A DNA stretch of 37,520 nt from Pseudolabrys sp. (GTDB lineage: Bacteria; Pseudomonadota; Alphaproteobacteria; Rhizobiales; Xanthobacteraceae): the NCBI GenBank assembly GCA_022843325.1, contig JALHNV010000031.1:1-37520 (forward strand). The letters run 5' to 3'. Shown piece by piece: positions 8,389 to 17,066 of this stretch (its first letter is position 1; the number at the start of each line of letters is the position of its first letter). The translations under genes and the position numbers were made by a program. The notes beneath the pieces are model-generated. The model was not told the origin of the DNA. It saw only the letters and a program-made list of their open reading frames with translations, and made no database searches.

Positions 8389-9972
8389 CTAGGACTCGAT
8401 CGCCGGTTCGCGGCCCACCAGCCGCGCCAGTTGGCGCAGCCGGCCGAACAGGCGGTCGCTGGAGAGCTTGCGGTAGGCGCCGGGCAGATGCAGCACCAGA
8501 CGCCCGCGCTTCACCTGCATGGGGCATTTCGGCAGCACGCCGCCCTGCCCGGCGGTCAGAATGTAGGCCACGCGCATCGCGGCCCCCAGCACGCGGGCGC
8601 GGTCGAGCATGCGCGGCGTCGCCAATTCGCGCAGGCGCGGCGGCAGTTCGTCCTCGCTCAGGCCGGCGTGGCGGAAATAGATCGCCAGACCGAGATAGGC
8701 CCGGCCGGGGTGATCGATCGAAACGAAGGCGCCGTGGGCGATGATGTTCATCGACTGCTCGCCACGGTAGTCGGGATGCGCGCGCCAGCCGATGTCGCCA
8801 AGCAGACAGGCGGCATGACGCAGCCTTCGCTCGTCGGCGGTTTCTTCGAGGCCGGAGGACGCCATGAAGCGGTCGGTCCAGGCGATCAGTTCTTCGCCGT
8901 GATGCGGCGAACGCGCGCGCAGGACGTTAAGATCGGCCGCCGACGAGATCAGCGGATCGCGGGCCCGTTCCTTCGCTTTCAGCAGCGAGTACAGCAGCCC
9001 TTCGCGCACGCCGAGCACCGAAAAAACCACGTCGCGTGGTTTGATCTTGCGGATCAGGTGCTCCATCACCAGCGCGGCGTAGGGCAGCAGCGGACGGCGG
9101 GCGGCATTGACGACCTCGATCCGCGACAGCGTCTCGGTGTCGACGCGGTGCACCAGCCGGGTGAACTCCAGCGCGTCGCGCCCCGAGATCCGGTAATTGT
9201 GCATGACGTGGAACGGATAGCCGGTCTGCCACATGTGCAGCCGCGCCAGCGCGCGCCAGGTGCCGCCGACGGCGTAGAAGGTGCGCCCCTCGCCTTCGCG
9301 CAGCAGGTCGAGGCCCTTCAGCGAGGTCTCGACGATCTTTTCGGCCTTCTTGATCGATTTGCCGGCGATGTCCTGCAAGGCCAGGCCGCCGAGCGGCAGG
9401 GTGACGCCAGAGCGCACATGCGCGCCATGCACGTCGATGAGTTCGAGCGAACCGCCGCCGAGATCGCCAACCAGCCCGTCGGGCTTGTAGATGCCGGAGA
9501 CGATGCCGAGCGCGGTGAGAATGGCTTCGCGCTTGCCCGACAGGATCTTGATCCGCGTGCGGCTGACGCGCTCGGCCTCGGTGATGAAGGCGCGGCCGTT
9601 GCGCGCATCGCGGCAGGCCGCGGTCGCAACCGCCCAGACCTTGCGCACGTGCAGGATGTCGCAGAGCGCCCGGAACCGCCGCAACGCGGCCAGCGCCGTT
9701 TCGATCGCATCCTGCGCCAGCAGCCCGGTGGTCTGCACCTGCCGGCCGAGACCCGCCAGAACCTTTTCGTTGAAAATCGGCGTCGGCGAACGTGTCAGGC
9801 CCTCATAGATGACGAGGCGCACCGAGTTGGAACCGATGTCGATAACCGCGACCGGGGGGCCATGATCGAGCCGCCCCTGCGCCGAACGCTTGACGGCAAC
9901 GGAGCGTTTACGCGCCGTCGACGAGGCGGCGGAGGAGGCTGCGCGGAGAGGATTCTTTGAGCGATTTGCCAC
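8389..9972 (-). CDS. ppx: Exopolyphosphatase (Ppx/GppA family)
   Basis: A 527-residue enzyme removing terminal phosphates from polyphosphate, and in some members from pppGpp. The actin-like ATPase fold is marked by [18 protein letters not shown] near residue 42 and [16 protein letters not shown] in the middle; the C-terminal third contains an HD-like helical region ([19 protein letters not shown]). The first 40 residues are rich in Ala, Ser, Arg and Lys and probably disordered. The ATG at 9972 lies inside the end of ppk, overlapping by 65 bases, and I see no good later start before the conserved domain. The ppk-ppx order puts synthesis and breakdown of polyphosphate in one transcript. Confidence 0.93.
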   Translation of the reverse strand: MANRSKNPLRAASSAASSTARKRSVAVKRSAQGRLDHGPPVAVIDIGSNSVRLVIYEGLTRSPTPIFNEKVLAGLGRQVQTTGLLAQDAIETALAALRRFRALCDILHVRKVWAVATAACRDARNGRAFITEAERVSRTRIKILSGKREAILTALGIVSGIYKPDGLVGDLGGGSLELIDVHGAHVRSGVTLPLGGLALQDIAGKSIKKAEKIVETSLKGLDLLREGEGRTFYAVGGTWRALARLHMWQTGYPFHVMHNYRISGRDALEFTRLVHRVDTETLSRIEVVNAARRPLLPYAALVMEHLIRKIKPRDVVFSVLGVREGLLYSLLKAKERARDPLISSAADLNVLRARSPHHGEELIAWTDRFMASSGLEETADERRLRHAACLLGDIGWRAHPDYRGEQSMNIIAHGAFVSIDHPGRAYLGLAIYFRHAGLSEDELPPRLRELATPRMLDRARVLGAAMRVAYILTAGQGGVLPKCPMQVKRGRLVLHLPGAYRKLSSDRLFGRLRQLARLVGREPAIES

Positions 9973-12136
9973 GGCCCGACAGACTTGGATTGGTCATGAA
10001 ATACTTGTGGGCGTTGAACGGTTCCTCGCCCGGCGCGGCCTTTATGCGCGTCGAACTGCCGTCCGGCAAGAGCGTCCAGCTTTGCTGGTTGTCCTTGAAA
10101 TTGGCCGCCATGATCTGGCCGATAATCTGTTCATGCACGGTCGGGTTCAGAATGGGACACAGCACCTCGACCCGGCGGTCCAGATTGCGCGGCATCAGGT
10201 CGGCCGACGAAATGTACATCGCGGCTTTCGGATGCGGTAGCGGATGACCGGCCCCGAAACAGTAGATGCGGCCGTGCTCGAGGAAGCGCCCGACAATCGA
10301 CTTGACGTGGATATTTTCGGACAGGCCGGGCACCCCGGGCCGCAGGCAGCAAATGCCGCGGACCACGAGGTCGATCTTCACGCCGGCCATGGACGCATCA
10401 TAGAGCGCGTCGATGATGCCGGGATCGACCAGCGAATTCATCTTCATCCAGATGCCGGACGGCTTGCCCGCTTTGGCGTTCTCGGCCTCCTGGCGGATGT
10501 GATCGATCATGCGCTTGCGCAGCGAGATCGGCGAGATCGCCATCAGTTCAAGTTCGTCCGGCTCGGCATAGCCGGTGATGTAGTTGAATACGCGGGCAAC
10601 GTCGCGGCCGATGGTCTCGTCGGCGGAGAAGAACGACAGATCGGTATAGATACGCGCGGTGACCGGATGATAGTTGCCGGTGCCGACATGCACATAGGTG
10701 GCGAGCGCACTGCCCTCGCGGCGCACGACATATGACAGTTTGGCGTGGGTCTTGAGTTCGATGAAGCCGTAGACCACCTGGACGCCGGCGCGTTCGAGAT
10801 CGCGCGCCCAGCGGATGTTGGCTTCCTCGTCGAAGCGGGCCTTGAGTTCGATCAGCGCGGTCACCGACTTGCCGGCCTCGGCGGCTTCGATCAGCGCCTT
10901 GACGATCGGTGACTCGGCGCTGGTGCGATAGAGCGTCTGCTTGACGGCAACCACGTTGGGATCGCGCGCGGCCTGCTGCAGGAATTGCACCACGACGTCG
11001 AACGACTCGTAGGGGTGATGGACAACAAGATCCTTTTGCCGGATCGCGGCGAAACAGTTGCCGGCGTGATCGCGGATGCGCTCCGGGTAACGCGGGTTAT
11101 ACGGAGCGAACTCGAGATCGGGACGGTCGAGTCGGGTCAGTTGTGACAGGTCGTTGAGCGCGACCACGCCGTCGACCATGAACACTTCGTCGTCCGCGAC
11201 CGCCAGCGCGCGCTGCACAAAGCCGCGCAGTTCGACCGGCATGGTGGCGTTCAACTCCAGGCGGATCACGGAACCGCGGCGGCGCTGTTTCAGCGCCGTT
11301 TCGAACAGCCGAACCAGATCTTCGGCCTCTTCCTCGATTTCCAGGTCGGAGTCGCGAATGGCACGGAAGGCGCCCTGCCCCTTGAGCGTATAGCCCGGGA
11401 ACAGCCGGCCGATGAACAGCGCCGTCGTCTCTTCCAGCGTGATGACGCGGATGCGCTGATCGGCTCCGGTCGGCAGTTTGATGAAACGCTCGATCTTCTG
11501 CGGCATGCGGATCAGCGCGTTCATCGCCTTGCCGTCTTTGTTACGCGCCAGATGCAACGCGATCGAAAAACCGAGATTGGGAATAAACGGAAACGGATGC
11601 GCCGGATCGATGGCGAGCGGCGTCAGCAGCGGGAAAACGTGCGTGAGGAAGCGCTCTTCCAGCCAGGCCAGGTCGGCTTTCTTGAGGTCGCCGCCTTCGA
11701 CCAGCGAGATGCCGGCTTCATCCAGCGCCGGGCGCAGTTCGAGCCAGCGCTTCTGCTGGTCGCTGGCGAGCTGGGAGACCGCTTCGCCAATGCGCACGAG
11801 TTGCTCATTCGGCGTCAGCCCGTCCGGGCTGTGGGTGGTGACGCCCTCGCGCACCTGCTCCTTGAGCCCCGCAACGCGAACCATGAAGAACTCGTCGAGA
11901 TTGTTCGCCGAGATCGACAGAAACCGCACCCGTTCCATCAGCGGATGGTTTTCGTTTTCGGCTTCTTCCAGAACCCGGCGGTTGAAGTGCAGCCAGGACA
12001 ATTCGCGATTGATGAACCGTTCAGGTCGCTCGCGCAGCGGCGCTTCGCCCGGCGGCGGCACCGGCGCGGCGGCGGACTGCGCCGCCTCCCGCGCACTTTC
12101 TTCAGTCGGAGCAACGGCTTGAGCGCGGTCTGCCAT
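9908..12136 (-). CDS. ppk: Polyphosphate kinase 1
   Basis: A 742-residue enzyme that reversibly transfers ATP gamma-phosphate to polyphosphate. The N-terminal domain is recognised by [19 protein letters not shown] and [14 protein letters not shown]. The phospholipase-D-like catalytic domains carry the autophosphorylated histidine H464 in [11 protein letters not shown], followed by [24 protein letters not shown] 12136 ([10 protein letters not shown]) is preferred over an in-frame GTG at 12160. The first 35 residues are low-complexity Ala/Pro. It lies downstream of hdaA and upstream of overlapping ppx. A Pho-box-like sequence precedes it, so phosphate starvation control through PhoB is plausible. 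Confidence 0.96.
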   Translation of the reverse strand: MADRAQAVAPTEESAREAAQSAAAPVPPPGEAPLRERPERFINRELSWLHFNRRVLEEAENENHPLMERVRFLSISANNLDEFFMVRVAGLKEQVREGVTTHSPDGLTPNEQLVRIGEAVSQLASDQQKRWLELRPALDEAGISLVEGGDLKKADLAWLEERFLTHVFPLLTPLAIDPAHPFPFIPNLGFSIALHLARNKDGKAMNALIRMPQKIERFIKLPTGADQRIRVITLEETTALFIGRLFPGYTLKGQGAFRAIRDSDLEIEEEAEDLVRLFETALKQRRRGSVIRLELNATMPVELRGFVQRALAVADDEVFMVDGVVALNDLSQLTRLDRPDLEFAPYNPRYPERIRDHAGNCFAAIRQKDLVVHHPYESFDVVVQFLQQAARDPNVVAVKQTLYRTSAESPIVKALIEAAEAGKSVTALIELKARFDEEANIRWARDLERAGVQVVYGFIELKTHAKLSYVVRREGSALATYVHVGTGNYHPVTARIYTDLSFFSADETIGRDVARVFNYITGYAEPDELELMAISPISLRKRMIDHIRQEAENAKAGKPSGIWMKMNSLVDPGIIDALYDASMAGVKIDLVVRGICCLRPGVPGLSENIHVKSIVGRFLEHGRIYCFGAGHPLPHPKAAMYISSADLMPRNLDRRVEVLCPILNPTVHEQIIGQIMAANFKDNQQSWTLLPDGSSTRIKAAPGEEPFNAHKYFMTNPSLSGRGKSLKESSPRSLLRRLVDGA

Positions 12137-12178
12137 GATTGATCGGGGCCTGGTGGACACTCTGCCTAGCCGACCAAA

Positions 12179-12196
12179 ATGGCGGCTGCATGACAG
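12179..12196 (-). promoter_or_regulatory. Pho-box-like sequence upstream of ppk
   Basis: The minus strand reads CTGTCAT-GCAG-CCGCCAT. This has the 7-4-7 spacing of a PhoB box (CTGTCAT, four bases, CTGTCAT): the first arm matches 7/7 and the second 5/7. It ends 42 bases before the ppk ATG. A weak GCTAGG follows about ten bases downstream, where a -10 could lie. Control of ppk by PhoB is known in other proteobacteria, so position and target both fit. Confidence 0.45.
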
Positions 12197-12204
12197 TTCG
12201 CGCC

Positions 12205-12232
12205 ATCCGGGCGCGCGTCGTCAAGCCCGGAT
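12205..12232. other. Stem-loop between hdaA and ppk
   Basis: ATCCGGGC (12205-12212) pairs perfectly with GCCCGGAT (12225-12232) around a 12-base loop. It lies six bases after the hdaA stop on the minus strand and has no T-tract after it. It may stabilise the hdaA transcript end or weakly separate hdaA from ppk expression. Confidence 0.4.
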
Positions 12233-12237
12233 CGGGT

Positions 12238-12915
12238 TTATGGTTCCCGGAATAGCTCGGCGGCCAAAGCGCGCGTCACCGGACGGTGCTGGCGCATGGC
12301 CTCCTCGTCCAGCCGGGCCACCGCCGCATAGGCTGCGGCGAAGGAGCGTTCGATGCGGTTGGCGAGATAGTTCACCAAGGTCTCGTCAACGGCGATCTGC
12401 CGGTCCGACGCCAGCTTGACGATCAAGGCGCGCAGCAGGACATCGTCCGGCGGCGACAGGGCCACGCTCGGCAACGCGCGCAGCCGCGACGCCAGATCGC
12501 GGATGCCGACCGGAAAAGCGGCCGGCGCGGTGCGCGCGGTGAACAGCACATAGGCCGCCTCCTCGCGCGCCATATTGATCAGGTGGAACAGCGCACGTTC
12601 GTCGAGACCGGCCGACTCGAGGTCTTCGACTACGAGCGCGCCGGTGGCAAAGGCCGCCGGCAGATCGGCATCCGCGAGACGTTTCGCCGACAGCACGCGG
12701 GCGCCCGAGGCCTCCGCCCAGATCGTCGCCAGATGACTTTTCCCCGCGCCTTGCGGGCCGACCAGCACCATCGTGCGGTTCGGCCAGTCCGGCCAGCGCT
12801 CGATCAGCGCCAGCGCGGTCGCGTTGGACGGACCGGACAGGAAATCCTCGCGCGCAAAACTCACGGCGTGATCGAGCGCCAGCACGAGTTGCCGCGGCGC
12901 CAAAGGCGTTTCCAT
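12238..12915 (-). CDS. hdaA: DnaA-related replication regulator HdaA
   Basis: A 225-residue AAA+ protein consisting of a DnaA-like ATPase domain without the DNA-binding domain IV. The N-terminus holds QLVLAL (Q9-L14), matching the beta-clamp-binding motif of Hda (QLSLPL in E. coli, from memory). Walker A is GPQGAGKSHL (G53 onward), Walker B lies in ALVVEDLE, and the conserved RDLASRL segment follows. Hda with the sliding clamp stimulates ATP hydrolysis by DnaA and so prevents re-initiation. ATG 12915 comes five bases after the permease stop, with GGAAGCGAG as a likely ribosome site across the junction. Placement between a permease and ppk is common in alphaproteobacteria. Confidence 0.88.
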   Translation of the reverse strand: METPLAPRQLVLALDHAVSFAREDFLSGPSNATALALIERWPDWPNRTMVLVGPQGAGKSHLATIWAEASGARVLSAKRLADADLPAAFATGALVVEDLESAGLDERALFHLINMAREEAAYVLFTARTAPAAFPVGIRDLASRLRALPSVALSPPDDVLLRALIVKLASDRQIAVDETLVNYLANRIERSFAAAYAAVARLDEEAMRQHRPVTRALAAELFREP

Positions 12916-12920
12916 CTGGC

Positions 12921-14039
12921 TCAACTCGCTTCCTCGCCGGTGTAGATCGAGCTTTGCAAATATCGCTTCAGCGCAAAGCGCGTCAGCACGCCGATGGTCG
13001 CGGCGAGCGGCACCGCCACCAGCAGGCCGACGAAGCCGAACATATAGCCAAACGCCAGCAAAGCGAAAATCAGCCACACCGGATGCAGGCCGACGCTTTC
13101 GCCGACCAGCTTGGGCGCCAGCACGTTGCCTTCAAGGAACTGGCCAAACAGGAAAATACCGAGCACCAGGAGGATCGAGGCGTATTCCGGCCAGAACTGG
13201 GCGACGGCCACGCCAAGCGACAGGATCAGGCCGGTCATGGAGCCGACATAGGGAATGAAGGTAATCAGGCCGGAGATCAGGCCGATCAGCAACCCGAAAT
13301 TCAAGCCAGACAGCGTGAGCGCGACGGCATAGAACGTGCCGAGGATGAGGCACACCGCGCTCTGGCCGCGAACAAAGCCGGCGATGGCGGCGTCGATTTC
13401 TCGTGCCAGTTCGCGCACCGTCTCGCGCTGTTGCAGCGGCACCCAGGCATCCGCGGTGCGGATCATGCGGTGCCAGTCGTACAGCAGATAAAACGCCACC
13501 ACCGGCGTCACCACGATCAGCGAGATCAGCGACACCAGCGCGCTGCCGCCGGACCACAGCGACGCCAGGAAGGCCGTCATCCAGGTCATGCCCTGCCCGA
13601 GCAGATCCCCGAAAGACTGGTCGCCACTGAAGCCGGCTCCAATCAGTTTTTGCAGCCACGGCCGGCTCTGATCGCTGATCACCGCCTGCAGCTTGGTGAT
13701 GTAGCCGGGCATATTGGCGATGAAGGACGACAACTGGCTGCCCAGCACCGGCGCTGCCAGCAGGATCATCAGGACAAAGAAAAGCACCAGCACCGAGATG
13801 ATCAGCAGTGCGGCGATCAGGCGGTTCAAACCCCACCGCTCCAGCCGGTCGGTCAGCGGCGTCAGCAGATAGGCGATGGCGAGGCCGGCGATGAACGGCA
13901 GCAGGATCGGACTGAGCAGCCACAGCGCCAGCACCACAACGACCAGCACGGCGCTCCAGAACAGGACCTGACGCTGCAGTCCGAAGGGGCTGCCGCCGCT
14001 GAAGGATGCGGGGGGACGCGGTGTGCCGGTGGCGCTCAC
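12921..14039 (-). CDS. AI-2E family transporter (PerM-like membrane protein)
   Basis: A 372-residue polytopic membrane protein. It begins [16 protein letters not shown] with a GTG start at 14039 and then has several hydrophobic segments, the first being a long Val/Leu-rich helix followed by LLPFIAGLAIAYLLTPLTDRLERWG, typical of the AI-2E exporter family (PF01594). The C-terminal half contains FIPYVGSMTGLI and the FLEGNVLAPKLVGESVGLHPVW signature. The open frame continues far upstream, but it would run antisense-free through the preceding gene in another frame; the GTG overlapping that gene's TGA (GTGA, 14036-14039) is the sensible start. Family members export quorum signals, ions or unknown solutes; no substrate can be assigned here. 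Confidence 0.88.
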   Translation of the reverse strand: MSATGTPRPPASFSGGSPFGLQRQVLFWSAVLVVVVLALWLLSPILLPFIAGLAIAYLLTPLTDRLERWGLNRLIAALLIISVLVLFFVLMILLAAPVLGSQLSSFIANMPGYITKLQAVISDQSRPWLQKLIGAGFSGDQSFGDLLGQGMTWMTAFLASLWSGGSALVSLISLIVVTPVVAFYLLYDWHRMIRTADAWVPLQQRETVRELAREIDAAIAGFVRGQSAVCLILGTFYAVALTLSGLNFGLLIGLISGLITFIPYVGSMTGLILSLGVAVAQFWPEYASILLVLGIFLFGQFLEGNVLAPKLVGESVGLHPVWLIFALLAFGYMFGFVGLLVAVPLAATIGVLTRFALKRYLQSSIYTGEEAS

Positions 14040-14581
14040 AGTTTCGCCGCGGCGGAGTTCATGTGGCGCACCCATTCGACGACATAGGCGGCGATCGACA
14101 GCAGGGTCAAGATTGCGACCGTACCCATCAGAACCAGTTTCAGCGTGTCGGCCTCGATATTGAAGCCGAGCGTGCCGAGCACGATGCAGGCAAACACGAT
14201 CTGCGCGACGGTATTGAGCTTCGACACCAGAAGCGGCCGGATCTTGAGCGGATTGCCCACCAGCCAGGACAGCATGATGCCGCCGACGATCAGGATATCC
14301 CGCGACACCACCAGGATCACCAGCCAGCGCGGAATGAAGCCGTTGATGCCCAACGTGAGGTAGATCGAGACGATCAGCGCCTTGTCGGCCAGCGGATCGA
14401 GATAGGCGCCGAGTTCGGTTGTCATGTTGAAGCGTTTGGCGATGAACCCGTCGACGGCATCGCTGATACCGGCGGCGACGAACAGAACGAACGCGATCCA
14501 CATGGCGCCGGAGGCGATCGCCCACACGACCACCGGCACCATCAGGATGCGCCCCAACGTGATGAGATTTGGAATACTCAA
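14036..14581 (-). CDS. CDP-alcohol phosphatidyltransferase family protein (PgsA-like)
   Basis: A 181-residue integral membrane enzyme if started at the TTG at 14581 ([13 protein letters not shown]), the usual N-terminus of the family; an ATG at 14668 would add 29 unrelated residues. The CDP-alcohol motif is D41-x2-D44-G-x2-A-K49-x8-G58-x3-D62-x3-D66, complete except that the usual Arg is Lys49. Four or more hydrophobic segments follow. Such enzymes swap CMP of CDP-diacylglycerol for an alcohol such as glycerol-3-phosphate. Whether this is the main PgsA or a paralogue of unknown substrate cannot be decided here. It is first in the run leading to the permease and hdaA, and divergent from purM. 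Confidence 0.82.
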   Translation of the reverse strand: MSIPNLITLGRILMVPVVVWAIASGAMWIAFVLFVAAGISDAVDGFIAKRFNMTTELGAYLDPLADKALIVSIYLTLGINGFIPRWLVILVVSRDILIVGGIMLSWLVGNPLKIRPLLVSKLNTVAQIVFACIVLGTLGFNIEADTLKLVLMGTVAILTLLSIAAYVVEWVRHMNSAAAKL

Positions 14582-14624
14582 GACAAACCCGGCTCTCCGG
14601 CCCGCTCCCGCCTGACGGGCGGAA

Positions 14625-14654
14625 TTCGGACCCTTCCCTGCAAAACAGTATAAT
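14625..14654 (+). promoter_or_regulatory. Candidate purM-purN promoter
   Basis: A perfect TATAAT (14649-14654) is preceded at 18 bases by TTCGGA (14625-14630), a weak -35. A start about seven bases downstream would leave a leader of roughly 58 bases before purM. The -10 is the best in the window, but it lies in a divergent region shared with the CDP-alcohol transferase. Confidence 0.45.
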
Positions 14655-14718
14655 GGTGCTTCGACCATTGCGCGACGTGCGATTCCGACGTAGGACCCCG
14701 GCGCGAACGAGGGCCATC

Positions 14719-15789
14719 ATGGCAGAAAATCAGCGCGGCCTCACATACGCGCAAGCCGGTGTGGATATCGACGCCGGTAACCGGATGGTCGATCTGATCA
14801 AGCCGATGGTGCGCGCCACCGCGCGGCCGGGCGCCGATGCCGAAATCGGCGGATTCGGCGGGCTGTTCGACCTCAAACCGCTTGGATTCAAGGACCCGGT
14901 GCTGGTCGCCGCCAATGACGGCGTGGGCACCAAGGTCAAAATCGCCATCGAAACCGGCCGCCACGACACCATCGGCATCGATCTGGTGGCCATGAGCGTC
15001 AACGACCTCGTTGTGCAAGGCGCCGAGCCGCTGTTCTTCCTCGACTATTATGCGTGTGGAAAACTCGAGCCCGAGGTCGGCGCCGCCGTGGTCGCCGGCA
15101 TCAGCGACGGTTGCCGGCAGGCCGGCTGCGCGCTGATCGGCGGCGAGACCGCGGAAATGCCCGGGCTCTACCAGGGCGAGGACTATGACCTGGCCGGCTT
15201 TGCCGTCGGCGCGGCCGAGCGCGGCGCGCTGCTGCCCCGCCGCGATATCGCCGCAGGCGACACCATTCTCGGCCTCGCCTCCTCCGGCGCGCACTCGAAT
15301 GGCTTCTCGCTGGTGCGCAAGGTGGTGGCCAGGACCGGGCTGGCGTGGAGCGTCCCCGCGCCCTTCGCGCCCGAGCAGACGCTGGGCGACGCCATCCTCA
15401 CCCCGACCCGCATTTACGTGAAATCATGCCTGGCGGCGATCCGCGCCACCGGCGCCGTCAAGGGTTTCGCCCACATTACCGGTGGCGGTTTTCCCGACAA
15501 CATCCCGCGTGTGCTGCCCAAGGGCCTCGGCGCGCGCATCGATCTGACGCGCGTACCGGTTCTGCCGGTGTTCAAGTGGCTGGCCGAACAAGGCGGTATC
15601 GAACAGAACGAAATGCTGCGCACCTTCAACTGCGGTGTCGGCATGATCGTCATCGTCGCACCGGGCGATGCGGACGCCGTGGCACGGGCTTTCACCGACG
15701 CCGGCGAGCAGGTGGTAACGCTTGGCACCGTGGTGCCCGCGGCGGACGAACCGCGCGTCATCTATGACGGCGCGCTCGACCTTGGCTGA
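14719..15789 (+). CDS. purM: Phosphoribosylformylglycinamidine cyclo-ligase (AIR synthetase)
   Basis: A 356-residue cytosolic enzyme that closes the imidazole ring in purine synthesis, turning FGAM into AIR with ATP. It begins [21 protein letters not shown]; family segments [48 protein letters not shown] and [10 protein letters not shown] are all present. The start is set by GAGGG at 14709-14713, five bases before the ATG. It overlaps or abuts purN, which acts two steps earlier, and both are likely one transcript from the TATAAT-containing promoter upstream. Length is normal. Confidence 0.97.
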   Translation: MAENQRGLTYAQAGVDIDAGNRMVDLIKPMVRATARPGADAEIGGFGGLFDLKPLGFKDPVLVAANDGVGTKVKIAIETGRHDTIGIDLVAMSVNDLVVQGAEPLFFLDYYACGKLEPEVGAAVVAGISDGCRQAGCALIGGETAEMPGLYQGEDYDLAGFAVGAAERGALLPRRDIAAGDTILGLASSGAHSNGFSLVRKVVARTGLAWSVPAPFAPEQTLGDAILTPTRIYVKSCLAAIRATGAVKGFAHITGGGFPDNIPRVLPKGLGARIDLTRVPVLPVFKWLAEQGGIEQNEMLRTFNCGVGMIVIVAPGDADAVARAFTDAGEQVVTLGTVVPAADEPRVIYDGALDLG

Positions 15790-16441
15790 CGCCCAGCACC
15801 GCAAGCGCGTCGCGGTGCTGATTTCCGGCCGCGGCTCGAACATGGCGGCCCTGCTCGCGGCGGCCAAAGACCCCGCCTACCCGGCCGAGATCGTGCTGGT
15901 GGCGTCGAACCGGCCCGACGCCGGCGGTCTCGCCACCGCCCGCGATGCCGGCATCGCCACCGAAGTCGTCGATCACACACAATTCGGCAAGGACCGCGCC
16001 GCCTTCGACGCCGCGCTGCAGGCGGTGCTGACGAAGCACCGCATTGAGCTCGTCTGCCTCGCCGGTTTCATGCGACTGCTCACCGCCGGCTTTGTCGCGC
16101 AATGGCAGGAGCGCATGCTCAACATTCACCCCGCGCTGCTGCCGGCCTTCAAGGGGCTCGACACCCACAAGCGCGCGCTGGCTGCCGGCGCCAAAATACA
16201 TGGCGCCACCGTGCATTTCGTGGTGCCGGAAATGGATGCCGGGCCGATCATCATGCAGGGTGCGGTTGCAGTGCAGCACGACGATACCGAGGCGACGCTG
16301 TCCGCGCGGGTGCTGGCGGTTGAGCATCGCATTTACCCGCTGGCCGTGAAGCTGGTGGCCGAGCACCGCGTTCGCGTTGTCGACGGCCGCTGCCTGATCG
16401 ACGGTGAGCCGGTCCCGGAAAGGCCAGAGGCTTTCTACTGA
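15764..16441 (+). CDS. purN: Phosphoribosylglycinamide formyltransferase (GART)
   Basis: A 225-residue enzyme transferring a formyl group from 10-formyl-tetrahydrofolate to GAR in purine synthesis. The nucleotide-binding ISGRGSNM follows the N-terminus; catalytic N120 and H122 lie in [12 protein letters not shown], and D158 in MDAGPII. These are spaced exactly as N106, H108 and D144 of the E. coli enzyme. Two starts are possible: ATG 15764, overlapping purM by 26 bases, or TTG 15782 ([12 protein letters not shown]), overlapping by eight. Neither has a clear ribosome site; I give the ATG. Coupling with purM is likely either way. Confidence 0.95.
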   Translation: MTARSTLADAQHRKRVAVLISGRGSNMAALLAAAKDPAYPAEIVLVASNRPDAGGLATARDAGIATEVVDHTQFGKDRAAFDAALQAVLTKHRIELVCLAGFMRLLTAGFVAQWQERMLNIHPALLPAFKGLDTHKRALAAGAKIHGATVHFVVPEMDAGPIIMQGAVAVQHDDTEATLSARVLAVEHRIYPLAVKLVAEHRVRVVDGRCLIDGEPVPERPEAFY

Positions 16442-16554
16442 AGAAATCGTCGCGTTCTCCCCACACTTCAACGTGAATGATTGCCTCTCGCCCGGTGTTT
16501 TATAAGTGCACTGCCACCGCTCAGAGTGGCGAACACAACGCTGGGGAGACACTT

Positions 16555-17007
16555 ATGCTTGAACGGGGAAGCGCACCAAAACTGATTTTTCCGGGGCTCG
16601 CCGGATTCTACGCAACCATGGAGCCGATCGCCTACACGATCGTGCGCGTGGTGTTCGGCTGGATCATGGTCATGCATGCGCTGCCGAAATGGTCGCGGGG
16701 CGTCGAAGCTGTCGGCACGGCCTTCGCCACCAACTACGGACTACCGCGCTCATTCGCGGCGATCGCGATTTTCCTCGAGCTCGTCGGCGGCGCCGCGCTC
16801 ATCGTCGGCGTCGCCACGCGGTTCTTTGCATCGGCTCTTGCCGTCGAGATGCTGATCGCGATGTTCGCTGCGCACTGGGCCAAGGGCTTCCCGGTTGGTG
16901 CCGGCGGCTACGAGTACGTGCTGTTCCTCGGCATCGTGTGCTTCTTCATCGCCATCCGCGGCGGCGGGCCGTATTCGGTCGACGCCAAGCTGCCGAAAGA
17001 GCTTTAG
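16555..17007 (+). CDS. DoxX family membrane protein
   Basis: A 150-residue inner-membrane protein with about four hydrophobic segments and the DoxX pattern: RVVFGWIMVMHALPKW, FLELVGGAALIVGV, and an ending in FIAIRGGGPYSVDAKL. The start is fixed by GGGGAG at 16543-16548, six bases before the ATG. DoxX proteins are linked to thiol/redox balance or quinol-related membrane complexes, but the role of this one is unknown. It is monocistronic: 113 bases separate it from purN and a strong terminator follows at 17029. A TATAAG (beginning near 16510) upstream may be part of its promoter, with a poorly spaced TTGCCT. Confidence 0.85.
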   Translation: MLERGSAPKLIFPGLAGFYATMEPIAYTIVRVVFGWIMVMHALPKWSRGVEAVGTAFATNYGLPRSFAAIAIFLELVGGAALIVGVATRFFASALAVEMLIAMFAAHWAKGFPVGAGGYEYVLFLGIVCFFIAIRGGGPYSVDAKLPKEL

Positions 17008-17028
17008 CGCTACTGCAACGTCGAGAGA

Positions 17029-17054
17029 AGCGCGGGCTGCGGCCCGCGCTTTTT
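17029..17054 (+). terminator. Rho-independent terminator after doxX-like gene
   Basis: AGCGCGGGC (17029-17037) pairs perfectly with GCCCGCGCT (17042-17050) around a TGCG loop and runs into five Ts (17050-17054). It lies 22 bases after the DoxX stop, in the right orientation for it. Confidence 0.9.
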
Positions 17055-17066
17055 CCGGTCACGGCC

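Noticed and set aside
8332..9960. A 542-codon open frame on the plus strand opposite ppx
   Set aside because: It is antisense to a well-conserved ppx and has low-complexity composition with no recognisable motif.
14040..14720. A long upstream extension fused in frame to the AI-2E-type permease
   Set aside because: The extension reads the CDP-alcohol transferase region in the wrong frame; the GTG at 14039, overlapping that gene's stop, explains the permease start.
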